The position numbers and the translations under genes are program-made. A stretch of 20,712 nucleotides of DNA from CAYOHP01 sp964403795 [NCBI: uncultured bacterium] (GTDB lineage: Bacteria > Muiribacteriota > UBA6191 > CAZXTJ01): contig CAYOHP010000109.1 in assembly GCA_964403795.1 (NCBI GenBank), forward strand, positions 1 through 20,712, in the 5' to 3' direction. The notes below the pieces were generated by a model. The model was not told where the DNA came from, ran no database searches, and saw only the letters and a program-made list of their open reading frames with translations. Positions 7,755 to 15,578 of this stretch are shown here, piece after piece; position 1 is the stretch's first letter, and the number at the start of each line of letters is the position of its first letter.

Positions 7755-8156
7755 ATGGAAGCCCTCAGGAAACTCATGCCTTGGAACTGGAACCTGGACT
7801 GGAAGCGCTGGCTCCCGGCTCGCTGGCGAAAGGACCGGCCGGTGAGCCACGCCGGCGAGTACACGGTCGACCTCGTACTCCCCGGTCTGGCGCCCGAGAA
7901 CCTCGAAGTCGTGGTCGAAGGCAGGGATCTGGTGGTCCGGGGCGGCCTCCGGGTGGAAGAGGAGAAGGACGAGGGCGGGGTCAGGGTCCACCGGCTCCGG
8001 GGCGCGGCCTTCGAGCGGAGGGTCCGGCTGCCACGGGACGTGGACGGGGATGCCATCCGGGCGACCCTGGAGCGCGGGATCCTCACCGTCCGGCTCCCCA
8101 GGGTCACCGGAGGCTCCGAGGGTCCCCGGCGCATCGAGGTCCGCAAGGCCGGGTGA
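7755..8156 (+). CDS. Small heat-shock protein, Hsp20/alpha-crystallin family
   Basis: This 133-residue ATP-independent chaperone would hold unfolding proteins in a soluble state in the cytoplasm. The alpha-crystallin domain spans about residues 34-117. It contains FERRVRLP (86-93) and the family signature ATLERGILTVRLP (103-115, with G-I-L at 108-110), and the tail carries an I-x-V motif (127-129) of the type used for oligomer assembly. The N-terminal arm is Trp-rich. I start at ATG 7755 because GGAGGAAGG lies at 7744-7752; an in-frame ATG at 7710, preceded by GAGAAGGGGG, would add 15 residues. The CGGACACCC palindrome upstream is a candidate operator. The gene is bracketed by two membrane kinases, the second converging on it with only 35 bases between stop codons. 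Confidence 0.9.
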   Translation: MEALRKLMPWNWNLDWKRWLPARWRKDRPVSHAGEYTVDLVLPGLAPENLEVVVEGRDLVVRGGLRVEEEKDEGGVRVHRLRGAAFERRVRLPRDVDGDAIRATLERGILTVRLPRVTGGSEGPRRIEVRKAG

Positions 8157-8191
8157 GGGGAGACCCGGGCACCGCCCAGCCGGGGACCGGA

Positions 8192-10297
8192 TCAGCGGGT
8201 TCCGAGGTCCTGGATGCGCCGCAGGAGGGTCTCCAGGTCCTCGGGACCCCCGTGCATGAGGCTGATCCAGTAGAGGTGCTCCTCCATCAAGGTGACCCAA
8301 CCCCGGATCGAGGGCGAGGGGCCGGCGGAGGAGCGGGTCTCGAGCTCGGCGAGCAGCGTCTCGGCCCGGCTCGCCAGGGCCGTGGGTCCGCGCCGACCTT
8401 CGCAGTGGGGAGGTCCGTAGAGGTAGGAGAAGATCTGCTCGCCCCGCAGGTCGAGGCGGGCCTCCCGGACGAGGTCGGGCGACGGCTCGAAGTCCTCGGC
8501 GAGGATCCTGCGTACGATCTCGGCGCGTTCCGCGCAGTCGGGGAGCAAGGCGTTCCCCAGGCGAGGGAACCGGGAGCAGGCAGCCCTCCGGGTCCAGTAA
8601 CCCAGGATCCCGGTGGTGCCGGGGGCCCTGGCCGCCAGTTCCTCGACCCGGGTGAGGACGTCGCCTCGGCCCGCGAAGCCCCCGAGCAGCGCCTCGAGCA
8701 CCATCCCGTGGACCTCCAGTTCGGGATGCAAGCGCGGCAGGCGGGTCCGGGTGCCCTCGGCGAGGCCGTCCAGATCCTCCCTGGCCATCGAGACGGTGCC
8801 GGGGTCGAAACCGCCCTTCCGGATCTCCCGGGGCGCCCTGCCGACCAGACCGAGGGTCGACCAGGCCACCACCAGGGCGGCCAACCCATGCTGGCGCAGG
8901 GCCAGGCCCAGGGCCGGGAAGACACCCGACTCCAGGAGCCGAGCCGATTCGCTGATCCAGGGTCCGGCAGGCGCCGATTCGGAGGCGGTGGCCTCCAGCC
9001 AGGGCGAGAGCGCTCCCAGCAGGGCCGCGAAGCGCCGAGGGGCGGTTCCGTTGCTATAGGCCTCGGCGATCCGGATCCGCTCCTCGGGGCTCCCGTCCCA
9101 GCCTCCCGGAGCCAGGTCGCGACGGTCCGGTTCCCAGGTCCGTAGTTCCGCTTCCAGGGCATCCTGCAGGCGGGGGTCGGGGCGCATCGGGGGAAGGCCG
9201 GGAAGGACGTCCCCGGTCCGGCTCGATGGTGTGCCGGGGTCGGTCGAAGGCCGTCCCCACCAGGCCCCGGCCCCGAGCAGGGTCGCCAGCGAGAGGACGA
9301 TGCCGATCCTGGCCGTGGGTCCGGCGGCCGGGGCTCCGTCGGGACTGGAGGCCACCGGACCCGGGACCGCCCTCCGGGCCCCGGAGGCGAGCGCCCCGGC
9401 GCGGGCGAGCCGGTCGGAGGGCCCCGGTGAAGGGGCAGGCGGGGGCGGAGACCGGGGCGTCGGGGTCCTGCCGGGCCGGGGAGAGCCCGCCAGGTAGGCC
9501 TCGATCCCGCGGCGCGAGGTCAGCCGTTCGCCGGGCAGGGTCGAGAGCTGGCGGAGGACCAGGCCCGCCAGGTTCGGGGAGCTCGCGACCTCCCGGACCA
9601 CCGGAGCGGGGAGCGGGCTCCCCGCGATCCATCCGGTGAGATCCCCCTGGGTGAAGGGATGGCGCCCTTCGAGGGCGAGGTGGAGCATCACTCCCCACGC
9701 GTACCAGTCGGCGGCGGGCGTCGCCGGGTCGCCCCGCAGGCACTCCGGAGCGATGAACGGGAAGGTCCCGACGAAGCCCCCTTCCTGGGTGATCCGGGTC
9801 CGGGAGTCGTCGGTCTCGGCGGCCAGGCCGAAGTCGACCAGGACGGCACGCCCCTCGCGGGTGATCCGCACGTTGCCCGGTTTCACGTCCCGATGGACCA
9901 ATCCCGCGGCGTGGACCGCATCGAGGGCGCCCGCGATCCCGAGCAGCCAGTCCAGGGCACGTCCTGCCGGCGTGCCGGACGACAGCCGGGTCGCCAGGTC
10001 CTCGCCCTCGATCCTCTCCATCGAGAGCCAAGGTCCCTCGGGTGCCTCCCCGAATCCGAGGAGCCGCACCACATGGGGGTGTTCCACCCGGGCCAGCAGC
10101 GCGGCCTCCTTCAGGAACCTCGCCAGGACCTGCCGGTCCCGGACCCCGGCCAGCAGCTTCAGGGCGACGGGTCTCCCCGACTCGAGGTCCCGGGCCGCGA
10201 ACACCCTTCCCATGCCGCCCGTGCCCAGCAGACCCTCCACCCGGAACCGCCCGGCCAGGGAAGGGGGGAAGTCCGGTCTGTCGAGGGTCTCGGCCAT
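8192..10297 (-). CDS. Transmembrane Hanks-type Ser/Thr protein kinase (second copy)
   Basis: This 701-residue kinase on the minus strand starts at the ATG ending at 10297, with a complementary GGAGGCGG just upstream. The kinase domain (about 17-270) has glycine loop GTGGMG (25-30), VALKLL with K47, HRDVKPGN (135-142), an intact DFG (155-157) and GTFPFIAPE (177-185). A Pro/Ser/Ala-rich linker (about 272-325), one membrane helix (about 329-347, then WW) and a ~350-residue helix-rich C-terminal domain follow. The layout matches the first kinase, but the C-terminal domains look different, so I infer different signals. A -10-like TACCGT on the minus strand (+ positions 10328-10333) may drive it; no -35 is clear. 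It is divergent from cstA and convergent with the Hsp20 gene. Its substrate is unknown. Confidence 0.92.
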   Translation of the reverse strand: MAETLDRPDFPPSLAGRFRVEGLLGTGGMGRVFAARDLESGRPVALKLLAGVRDRQVLARFLKEAALLARVEHPHVVRLLGFGEAPEGPWLSMERIEGEDLATRLSSGTPAGRALDWLLGIAGALDAVHAAGLVHRDVKPGNVRITREGRAVLVDFGLAAETDDSRTRITQEGGFVGTFPFIAPECLRGDPATPAADWYAWGVMLHLALEGRHPFTQGDLTGWIAGSPLPAPVVREVASSPNLAGLVLRQLSTLPGERLTSRRGIEAYLAGSPRPGRTPTPRSPPPPAPSPGPSDRLARAGALASGARRAVPGPVASSPDGAPAAGPTARIGIVLSLATLLGAGAWWGRPSTDPGTPSSRTGDVLPGLPPMRPDPRLQDALEAELRTWEPDRRDLAPGGWDGSPEERIRIAEAYSNGTAPRRFAALLGALSPWLEATASESAPAGPWISESARLLESGVFPALGLALRQHGLAALVVAWSTLGLVGRAPREIRKGGFDPGTVSMAREDLDGLAEGTRTRLPRLHPELEVHGMVLEALLGGFAGRGDVLTRVEELAARAPGTTGILGYWTRRAACSRFPRLGNALLPDCAERAEIVRRILAEDFEPSPDLVREARLDLRGEQIFSYLYGPPHCEGRRGPTALASRAETLLAELETRSSAGPSPSIRGWVTLMEEHLYWISLMHGGPEDLETLLRRIQDLGTR

Positions 10298-10355
10298 GAC
10301 GCGCCGCCTCCGGGAGCCGCGGATCCCACGGTAGCGCTTCGGGGGTGCCTGTCCC

Positions 10356-10369
10356 CCCGGGATCCCGGG
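10356..10369. repeat. 14-bp perfect palindrome in the kinase/cstA divergent spacer
   Basis: CCCGGGATCCCGGG is perfectly self-complementary. Its 12-base core CCGGGATCCCGG recurs after cstA at 12217-12228, and both sites have GGGTCCTCG and CCCCGGGG nearby. It lies in the 139-base spacer between two divergent genes, where an operator would be expected, but self-complementary GC strings are common at this base composition. Confidence 0.3.
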
Positions 10370-10420
10370 TCCTCGGCTCCCCGGGGACCGGCCCGCCGCC
10401 CCGCGTCCCCCGCCCCGAGG

Positions 10421-10426
10421 TAGACT
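10421..10426 (+). promoter_or_regulatory. -10-like TAGACT before cstA
   Basis: TAGACT fits TAnnnT and ends ten bases before the cstA ATG. The nearest GAGG (10417-10420) is 16 bases from the ATG, too far for a normal Shine-Dalgarno, so the transcript may be leaderless or nearly so. No -35 box is convincing. Confidence 0.35.
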
Positions 10427-10436
10427 CCCCTACCCC

Positions 10437-12173
10437 ATGAGCGTCCGCCTCCTCCTGATCGGCTCCACGGTCTTCCTGGGGCTCGGCTACCTGGTCTATT
10501 CCCGGCTGCTGGCCGCGGCCTTCGCGCTCGACCCCTCGGCGGTGACGCCGGCGGTGCGGGACGAGGACGGCGAGGACTTCCTCCCCACCCCGACCGCCTA
10601 CCTCTTCTCCCAGCACTTCTCGGCGATCGCGGCGGCGGGCCCGATCGCCGGTCCGATCCTCGCCTGCCGCGACTTCGGGTGGCTGCCCTGCCTGCTCTGG
10701 ATCGGCTTCGGGGTGGTCTTCCTGGGGGCGGTCCACGACTTCGGGGCCCTGATCGCCTCGGTCCGCAACGGCGGCCGCTCGATCACCGAGATCGTGCGTT
10801 CGACCTACGGGCGCCCCGCCCAGCTCGCCATCATGGCCTTCATCTGGCTCTCGCTCATCTACGTGATCGTCGCCTTCACCGACATCACCGCCAAGACCTT
10901 CGTGGGGGCCAGCTTCGTGGGCGGCTCCGAGGACGTGGTCTTCCAGCAGGGCGGGGCGGTGGCGGGGGCCTCGACCATGTACCTGGTCCTGGCCGTGGCC
11001 ATGGGCGTGGCCATGCGGCGTGGGCTGGGCCTGGGTCCGGCCACGGCCATCTTCGTCCCGGCCACCTTCCTGGCCATCGGGTTCGGGACCTGGTACCCGG
11101 ACCTCTTCGTGCTGCCCCTGGGAAGCGGTCTCGAACCGGCCGCCGCCGATCTCTTGCGCAGCAAGTTCTGGGCTGTGGCGATCCTGGTCTACTGCTACTT
11201 CTCCTCGTTGGCGCCCATGTGGCTCCTGATGCAGCCCCGGGGACACCTCGGGGGTCTCTTCCTGGTGCTGGTGCTGGCGGTCGGGGCCCTGGGCATCCTG
11301 GTGGGCGGCTTCCCGGTGGAACAGCCGGCCTTCAAGGGCTTCTCGGTGGCCCGCCCCGACGGGACCTGGGTCTTCCTCTTCCCCACCCTGTGCGTCACCA
11401 TCGCCTGCGGAGCCTGCTCGGGCTTCCACGGCCTGGTCTGCTCCGGCACCACCTCCAAGCAGATCGCCAACGAAGCGGACTGCCGCCCGGTCGGGTACGG
11501 AGCCATGATCGGCGAGGCGCTGGTGGCGGTGATCGCCCTCTGCACCCTGCTGGTGCTCCCGCCCGAGCGCTCCGGGGGTGCTCCCGGCGCCCTCTACGGC
11601 CAGGGCATCGGCCGCTTCCTCACGGTGCTGATCGGCGAGCAGCACGCCCGCTTCGCCGCCACCTTCGGGGCCATGGCCTTCTCGACCTTCGTGTTCGACA
11701 CCCTCGACGTGTGCACCCGGCTGGGGCGCTACATGCTCCAGGAGGTCTTCGACTGGCACGGACCCAACGCCAAGTACACGGCGACCCTGGCCACCCTGCT
11801 CCCGGCTGCCGTCCTGCTCCTGGGTTCCGATCGCCCCAACGCCTACATGGACTACTGGGCGCTGTTCGGGACCTCGAACCAGCTGCTCGCCGGACTCACC
11901 CTGCTCACCATCACCAGCTGGATGGCCATGGAACGCCGGCCGGTCTGGCCCACCCTGGTTCCCGCCCTGTTCATGATCGCCATGACCCTCTGGGCCCTTT
12001 CGGGGATCGTGCGAGGTGGGGTCGCCCGCATCCAGGCTGCCGGCCCCGGGTCCTCGGTGATCGCGGTCGGGGTGAACGTGGGGGTGGCCGGGCTGCTCGG
12101 GTGCCTGGCGGTGTTCCTGGTGGTCCAGGCCTGGCGGGCCCGGGGTGCCGCCGAGGCCCCGGCCTCGGCCTGA
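10437..12173 (+). CDS. cstA: CstA family carbon-starvation transporter
   Basis: This 578-residue polytopic inner-membrane protein matches CstA along its length. CstA proteins import peptides and, in some bacteria, pyruvate when preferred carbon runs out. Recognisable blocks are FSQHFSAIAAAGPIAGP (about 58-74), AVHDFGALIASVRN, SGTTSKQIANEADCRPVGYG (about 337-356), FDTLDVCTRLGRYMLQE (about 421-437) and ALFGTSNQLLAGLTLL (about 475-490). About fifteen hydrophobic helices can be counted. It is shorter than the roughly 700-residue E. coli protein, mainly at the C-terminus. It has its own -10-like element and diverges from the second kinase gene. A 144-base spacer separates it from the oxygenase operon, which has its own promoter, so it is probably not part of that operon. 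Confidence 0.93.
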   Translation: MSVRLLLIGSTVFLGLGYLVYSRLLAAAFALDPSAVTPAVRDEDGEDFLPTPTAYLFSQHFSAIAAAGPIAGPILACRDFGWLPCLLWIGFGVVFLGAVHDFGALIASVRNGGRSITEIVRSTYGRPAQLAIMAFIWLSLIYVIVAFTDITAKTFVGASFVGGSEDVVFQQGGAVAGASTMYLVLAVAMGVAMRRGLGLGPATAIFVPATFLAIGFGTWYPDLFVLPLGSGLEPAAADLLRSKFWAVAILVYCYFSSLAPMWLLMQPRGHLGGLFLVLVLAVGALGILVGGFPVEQPAFKGFSVARPDGTWVFLFPTLCVTIACGACSGFHGLVCSGTTSKQIANEADCRPVGYGAMIGEALVAVIALCTLLVLPPERSGGAPGALYGQGIGRFLTVLIGEQHARFAATFGAMAFSTFVFDTLDVCTRLGRYMLQEVFDWHGPNAKYTATLATLLPAAVLLLGSDRPNAYMDYWALFGTSNQLLAGLTLLTITSWMAMERRPVWPTLVPALFMIAMTLWALSGIVRGGVARIQAAGPGSSVIAVGVNVGVAGLLGCLAVFLVVQAWRARGAAEAPASA

Positions 12174-12215
12174 CCCCGGACGCCGTTCCCGACCCGTCCC
12201 CGGGGTCCTCGCCGG

Positions 12216-12229
12216 GCCGGGATCCCGGC
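12216..12229. repeat. 14-bp perfect palindrome after cstA
   Basis: GCCGGGATCCCGGC is perfectly self-complementary and shares a 12-base core with the palindrome at 10356-10369. It lies 43 bases after the cstA stop and about 20 bases before the -35 of the next operon. It could be a weak terminator hairpin (no T-run) or an operator. Confidence 0.3.
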
Positions 12230-12249
12230 TCGATGGCTCGCCCCCCGGG

Positions 12250-12278
12250 TTGCCGGATGGCTTCGGCGTCACTAGGAT
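12250..12278 (+). promoter_or_regulatory. Sigma70-like promoter of the oxygenase operon
   Basis: TTGCCG (12250-12255) and TAGGAT (12273-12278) are separated by exactly 17 bases, the best -35/-10 pair I found. Transcription would start near 12285, giving a leader of about 33 bases that contains AGGAG (12304-12308), nine bases before the ATG at 12318. No comparable promoter is seen before any of the seven following genes. Confidence 0.55.
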
Positions 12279-12317
12279 AGGGGGCCCGTAAGCTCCGGGC
12301 GTCAGGAGTCCCGCGCC

Positions 12318-13154
12318 ATGCGGACCGTGCTGGTGACCGGGTCCTCCACCGGTTTCGGTCGGGGGATCGTCGAGGAGATGCTCGCCCGAGGCTGGCGGGT
12401 GGTCGCCACCATGCGGCGTTCCGAGGACCGGCCCGAGCTCCGCGATCTGGAACCGACCTGGGGGGACCGCCTGGTCCGCGCCACCTTCGACGTGACCTCC
12501 CCGGAGGACCGGGCCGCGATCGTGGCCCGGGTCGAGGCCCTGGGCGGGATCGACGCCCTTGTGAACAACGCCGGCTACGGCCTCTTCGGCGCCCTCGAGG
12601 ACCTCACCGAGGAACAGCTCCGCGACCAGTTCGAGGTGAACTTCTTCGGCTCGGCGCTGACCACCCGGGCGCTCCTGCCCTCGATCCGGGCCCGGCGCGG
12701 CACGGTCGTCTTCATCTCCTCGGCCTTCGGCTTCAACGGCTTCCCCCTGACCTCCGCCTACTGTTCGAGCAAGTGGGCCATGGAAGGCCTGGCCGAGAGC
12801 CTCCACTACGAACTCGCACCCCATGGAGTGCACGTGGCCCTGGTCGAGCCCGGGGCCGCCAAGACCGGCTTCGGTACCAGCGTGGTCTGGGGCGAGGGCA
12901 AGAGCGAGGCCTTCGCCGACCAGACCCGCGGCTACCACCGCCTGAAGCAGAACCTCTCGCTGCGTTCCAAGGACATGAGCAAGACGGTGGGACGTCGGGT
13001 GGCCGATTTCTGCGACGGCCTTTCACGCCGCATGCGGGTCCGGGTGGGCGGCGACGCCTGGGTCTCCCATCTGGCCCTGTCGCTGGTCCCGGAGAGGATC
13101 CGGGCGCCGCTCTACCGCTTCCTCTACGGCCGCATCTTCCGGGGGAAGGCATGA
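12318..13154 (+). CDS. Short-chain dehydrogenase/reductase (SDR), first gene of operon
   Basis: This 278-residue classical SDR is an NAD(P)-dependent oxidoreductase acting on an alcohol or ketone. The Rossmann motif TGSSTGFG (7-14), NNAG (83-86) and the catalytic set N108, S135, Y148 and K152 (Y-C-S-S-K) are intact. The PGAAKTGF stretch (178-185) is the usual PG block after the active site. A basic residue pair at R33-R34 after the second strand suggests NADPH preference, which is inference. It heads the operon behind the promoter at 12250-12278, with AGGAG upstream of the ATG, and overlaps the next gene by four bases (ATGA). It may oxidise or reduce a hydroxyl or keto group produced by the oxygenases downstream. 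Confidence 0.92.
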   Translation: MRTVLVTGSSTGFGRGIVEEMLARGWRVVATMRRSEDRPELRDLEPTWGDRLVRATFDVTSPEDRAAIVARVEALGGIDALVNNAGYGLFGALEDLTEEQLRDQFEVNFFGSALTTRALLPSIRARRGTVVFISSAFGFNGFPLTSAYCSSKWAMEGLAESLHYELAPHGVHVALVEPGAAKTGFGTSVVWGEGKSEAFADQTRGYHRLKQNLSLRSKDMSKTVGRRVADFCDGLSRRMRVRVGGDAWVSHLALSLVPERIRAPLYRFLYGRIFRGKA

Positions 13155-14068
13155 CGCGCCGCCCCCCGGTCTCGGGACGCGAGCTCCCCCACCTCGAGGC
13201 CGCCGATCCGCTCCGGCGCGTCCTCGATCGGGCGCTGGCCGACCGCGGCGTGGCCGCGGCCCCGGCTGCCGGAGGGCCGCCGCCCTGGTCCGCCGGATTC
13301 TTCGGGCTCGACCGCTGCCGTCGCTTCCGGGAGGCCGGCGAGGAGATCCAGGACGCGGTGCTGCGGACCTGTGCGGGGGAACTCCTGCGGGAGGCCGCCT
13401 TCGTGGAGCGGGCCGGGGTCGGCTACATGTCGGCCATGGCGCTCTCGGCCGCCAGCGTGGAGGAGCGCCAGCTCTACGGGATGTTCGCGGCCGACGAGGC
13501 GACCCACCTGGCTCGGCTCGGACCCTGGCTGGATCCGGCGGCCGGCAGCGACGATGCCGGGCAGGATGCCTTCCTGCGGTTCCTCTCCGACCTGCTCGAG
13601 TCGGCGGAACCGGTGGTGCTCCTGTTCGTGGTGCAGGTGGTCCTCGAGGGCTGGGGCATCACCCACTACGGGGCGCTCGCCCGGGGCTGTCGGGATCCGC
13701 AGCTCTCGGCGGTGTTCCACGGCTTCCTCAAGGACGAGGCCCGCCACCACGGTTCCGGGCTCGAGCTGTTCGAACGCAGCGAGGTTTCGCGGGAGGGCCG
13801 GGCGGCCATGGTCCTCGCCATGCACGAGTTCCTCTCCATGGTCCGGGTGGGACCGCAGCGGGTGGTGGGAGCCCTCTCCGAGGCGGTCGGCGGGCTCTCC
13901 CGGGCGGAACGGATCGACGTGCTCACGGAGCTCGGCGGCGAGGCCCATGCCCGGGAGCGCCTGGCCCTGCTCCGGTCGCTGATGCGGGGCGAGGGGGCGG
14001 CACCGGTGGTCGCCGAACTCGAGGCGCGCGGGGATTTCGAACCCGCGCCGATGGAGGCCTGCGCATGA
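13151..14068 (+). CDS. Ferritin-like diiron protein, possible oxygenase
   Basis: This 305-residue protein starts at ATG 13151, overlapping the SDR stop by four bases. It carries two copies of the diiron helix-pair fingerprint: E86, then D115-E116-A-T-H119, and E166, then D195-E196-A-R-H199. The second matches the DExRH consensus of ferritin-like diiron oxidases. The spacing (about 29 residues within each half) and the full ligand set suggest a working O2-activating diiron site. The family includes rubrerythrins, MiaE-like hydroxylases and AurF-like N-oxygenases, and I cannot choose between them. No membrane segments or leader are seen, so it is cytoplasmic. It lies directly before a second, AurF-like diiron protein. 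The substrate is unknown, and a ferroxidase or partner role for the neighbour is an alternative. Confidence 0.82.
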   Translation: MTRRPPVSGRELPHLEAADPLRRVLDRALADRGVAAAPAAGGPPPWSAGFFGLDRCRRFREAGEEIQDAVLRTCAGELLREAAFVERAGVGYMSAMALSAASVEERQLYGMFAADEATHLARLGPWLDPAAGSDDAGQDAFLRFLSDLLESAEPVVLLFVVQVVLEGWGITHYGALARGCRDPQLSAVFHGFLKDEARHHGSGLELFERSEVSREGRAAMVLAMHEFLSMVRVGPQRVVGALSEAVGGLSRAERIDVLTELGGEAHARERLALLRSLMRGEGAAPVVAELEARGDFEPAPMEACA

Positions 14069-15267
14069 ACGCCGTGCTGGTCGAAGCCAAGGGGAATTCC
14101 TTCCGGGAGAGCGAGTCGATCTACAAGAAGGTCGAGCTCAACTACACCCGCAACAAGAAGCAGGACCACACCGCCCTGCTCGACGCCGCGGCCGCGGCCT
14201 TCGACTACCGCGCCTGCCGCCATGAGTACTGGAACCCCGAGGAGCTCTCGCTCCTGTGGGGTACGCCGCTCTGGGACGGCGCCACCGCCGACCAGCGGAT
14301 CGTGCTGAACCACATGTTCTGGGTCGCCTACTACTCCCAGATCATCTCCGCCGAGATCGCCACCATCTGGTACAACCAGGTGGGCGCCGCCGGCCTCTAC
14401 GCCCTCGAGGACTTCCGGGTCGTCTGCGACATGCTCGACCTGGAGACGGCCCAGGAGCGGGCCCACATCCATGCCTTCCGCACCGTTTCGGACGCGGTGG
14501 AGGCCGAGCTCTTCGGGGAGCGGGTCTTCTCCTACCGGATGCGGGGACCCTTCACCGAGACCATGGTCCACGCCGATACCGATCGGTTCCGGAGCTGGTG
14601 GAAGACGTTGCAGCTCAAGCTCTTCGGACTGATCGCCTCGGACAACGCCTTCCTGGCGTGCCAGTACTTCACGGTGCGGGGGCTCCGGACCCTGAACGGG
14701 AAGATGATCCAGCACCGGCTCTCGACCTGGACCCAGAAGCACCCCGACAAGGACAACGCCCCGGTCCCCTCGAAGATCAGCTACTACCACTTCATGGACG
14801 AGAGCTTCCATTTCAACTCGTCCACCCTGCTGGCCCACGAGGTGGTGCGCTGCCTCCCGCCGCCGACCTGGTTCGAGAGCACGGTCGCCAACCTGGGACT
14901 GCGGGGCTGCCAGAAGGACCATTTCCACATGTCGATCACGGTGCCGGGGATCTTCTGGTACGACCCGGCCTGCTTCGAGCCCGTCTACCGGATGCTGCGC
15001 TCCAAGGTCTTCGCCATGGGGCACGAGGAGGCCCTGGAGATGATCCGGGCCTGCTTCACCCGCGAGAGCGAAGGGCTGGACCGGGCCGTGAAGATCCACG
15101 AGGAGGCGGTGGCCTCCTACCGGGTCTACCTGGAGAAGGTCGACTACGCCTGGAAGAGCAACAAGGACATGACGCTCATGGCGAGGAGTACCCTCCCGGG
15201 ATGGCTGGAGGCGGGCCGACGCGAGTTCGAGCGCTTCGCACCGCGGCGGGATCCTCGTGCCGGGTGA
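14065..15267 (+). CDS. AurF-like diiron oxygenase, possible N-oxygenase
   Basis: This 400-residue soluble protein starts at ATG 14065, overlapping the previous stop by four bases. Its spacing of metal-binding residues follows AurF (p-aminobenzoate N-oxygenase): E97, then E131-R-A-H134, and H242-x3-E246-x2-H249 in YYHFMDESFHF. AurF uses a further glutamate about 31 residues before the last Glu; here no glutamate occurs anywhere between residues 165 and 246, and Q216 or H217 fall near that place. Either a different ligand is used or the chemistry differs. The C-terminal part is helical and basic. AurF enzymes turn amines into hydroxylamine or nitro groups, so amine oxidation is a reasonable guess. 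The next gene, a ferredoxin, overlaps its 3' end by 11 bases and could supply electrons. Confidence 0.75.
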   Translation: MNAVLVEAKGNSFRESESIYKKVELNYTRNKKQDHTALLDAAAAAFDYRACRHEYWNPEELSLLWGTPLWDGATADQRIVLNHMFWVAYYSQIISAEIATIWYNQVGAAGLYALEDFRVVCDMLDLETAQERAHIHAFRTVSDAVEAELFGERVFSYRMRGPFTETMVHADTDRFRSWWKTLQLKLFGLIASDNAFLACQYFTVRGLRTLNGKMIQHRLSTWTQKHPDKDNAPVPSKISYYHFMDESFHFNSSTLLAHEVVRCLPPPTWFESTVANLGLRGCQKDHFHMSITVPGIFWYDPACFEPVYRMLRSKVFAMGHEEALEMIRACFTRESEGLDRAVKIHEEAVASYRVYLEKVDYAWKSNKDMTLMARSTLPGWLEAGRREFERFAPRRDPRAG

Positions 15268-15571
15268 GGGTGTCGACCCTGCCACCGTGACGGTGAGCTT
15301 CCCGGGGACCGGATTCGCCCCGCTGGTCCTGGCCCGGGAGAGCGAGCTCTCGGCCGTGCTCACCGTCGAGAACTCCCCGATGCTCTTCGGGTGCCGGACC
15401 GGGATCTGCGGGACATGCCTGTGCGAGGCCAGGGGCGAGGTGCCCGGTCCCGGGCCCGAGGAGGTCGAGGTGCTGGACCTGATGGTCCCCGGCCGGGCCG
15501 GGGCCCGCCTGGCTTGCCAGATCCGACTGGTCGCGGACGTCTCGCTCCGGCGGATCGAGCCGACCGGCTGA
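15257..15571 (+). CDS. Plant-type [2Fe-2S] ferredoxin
   Basis: This 104-residue electron carrier has cluster ligands C46, C51, C54 (CRTGICGTC) and C87, the CX4CX2C...C arrangement of plant-type ferredoxins and of the ferredoxin domains of oxygenase reductases. No flavin- or NAD-binding domain is attached, so a separate reductase must feed it. I take GTG 15257 as the start; it overlaps the AurF-like gene by 11 bases, and GCGGGA lies just upstream. In-frame GTGs at 15287 and 15293 would trim about 10-12 residues without touching the fold. It lies seven bases before the Rieske oxygenase gene and is the obvious donor for that enzyme and perhaps for both diiron proteins. Confidence 0.9.
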   Translation: MPGEGVDPATVTVSFPGTGFAPLVLARESELSAVLTVENSPMLFGCRTGICGTCLCEARGEVPGPGPEEVEVLDLMVPGRAGARLACQIRLVADVSLRRIEPTG

Positions 15572-15578
15572 GCGGGTC

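Noticed and set aside
8157-8191. Bidirectional terminator between hsp20 and the second kinase
   Set aside because: Only a four-bp GGGC-ACC-GCCC hairpin is visible and no T-tract on either strand, too weak to call.
9054-12938. 1294-codon open frame on the minus strand
   Set aside because: It overlaps the second kinase in another frame and lies antisense to cstA and the SDR gene. Composition is low-complexity (Gly, His, Gln, Glu, Arg) and its kinase-like fragments are only echoes of the real gene.
12978-15363. Minus-strand frames across the diiron genes
   Set aside because: They lack recognisable motifs and oppose coupled + strand genes with intact metal-binding residues.
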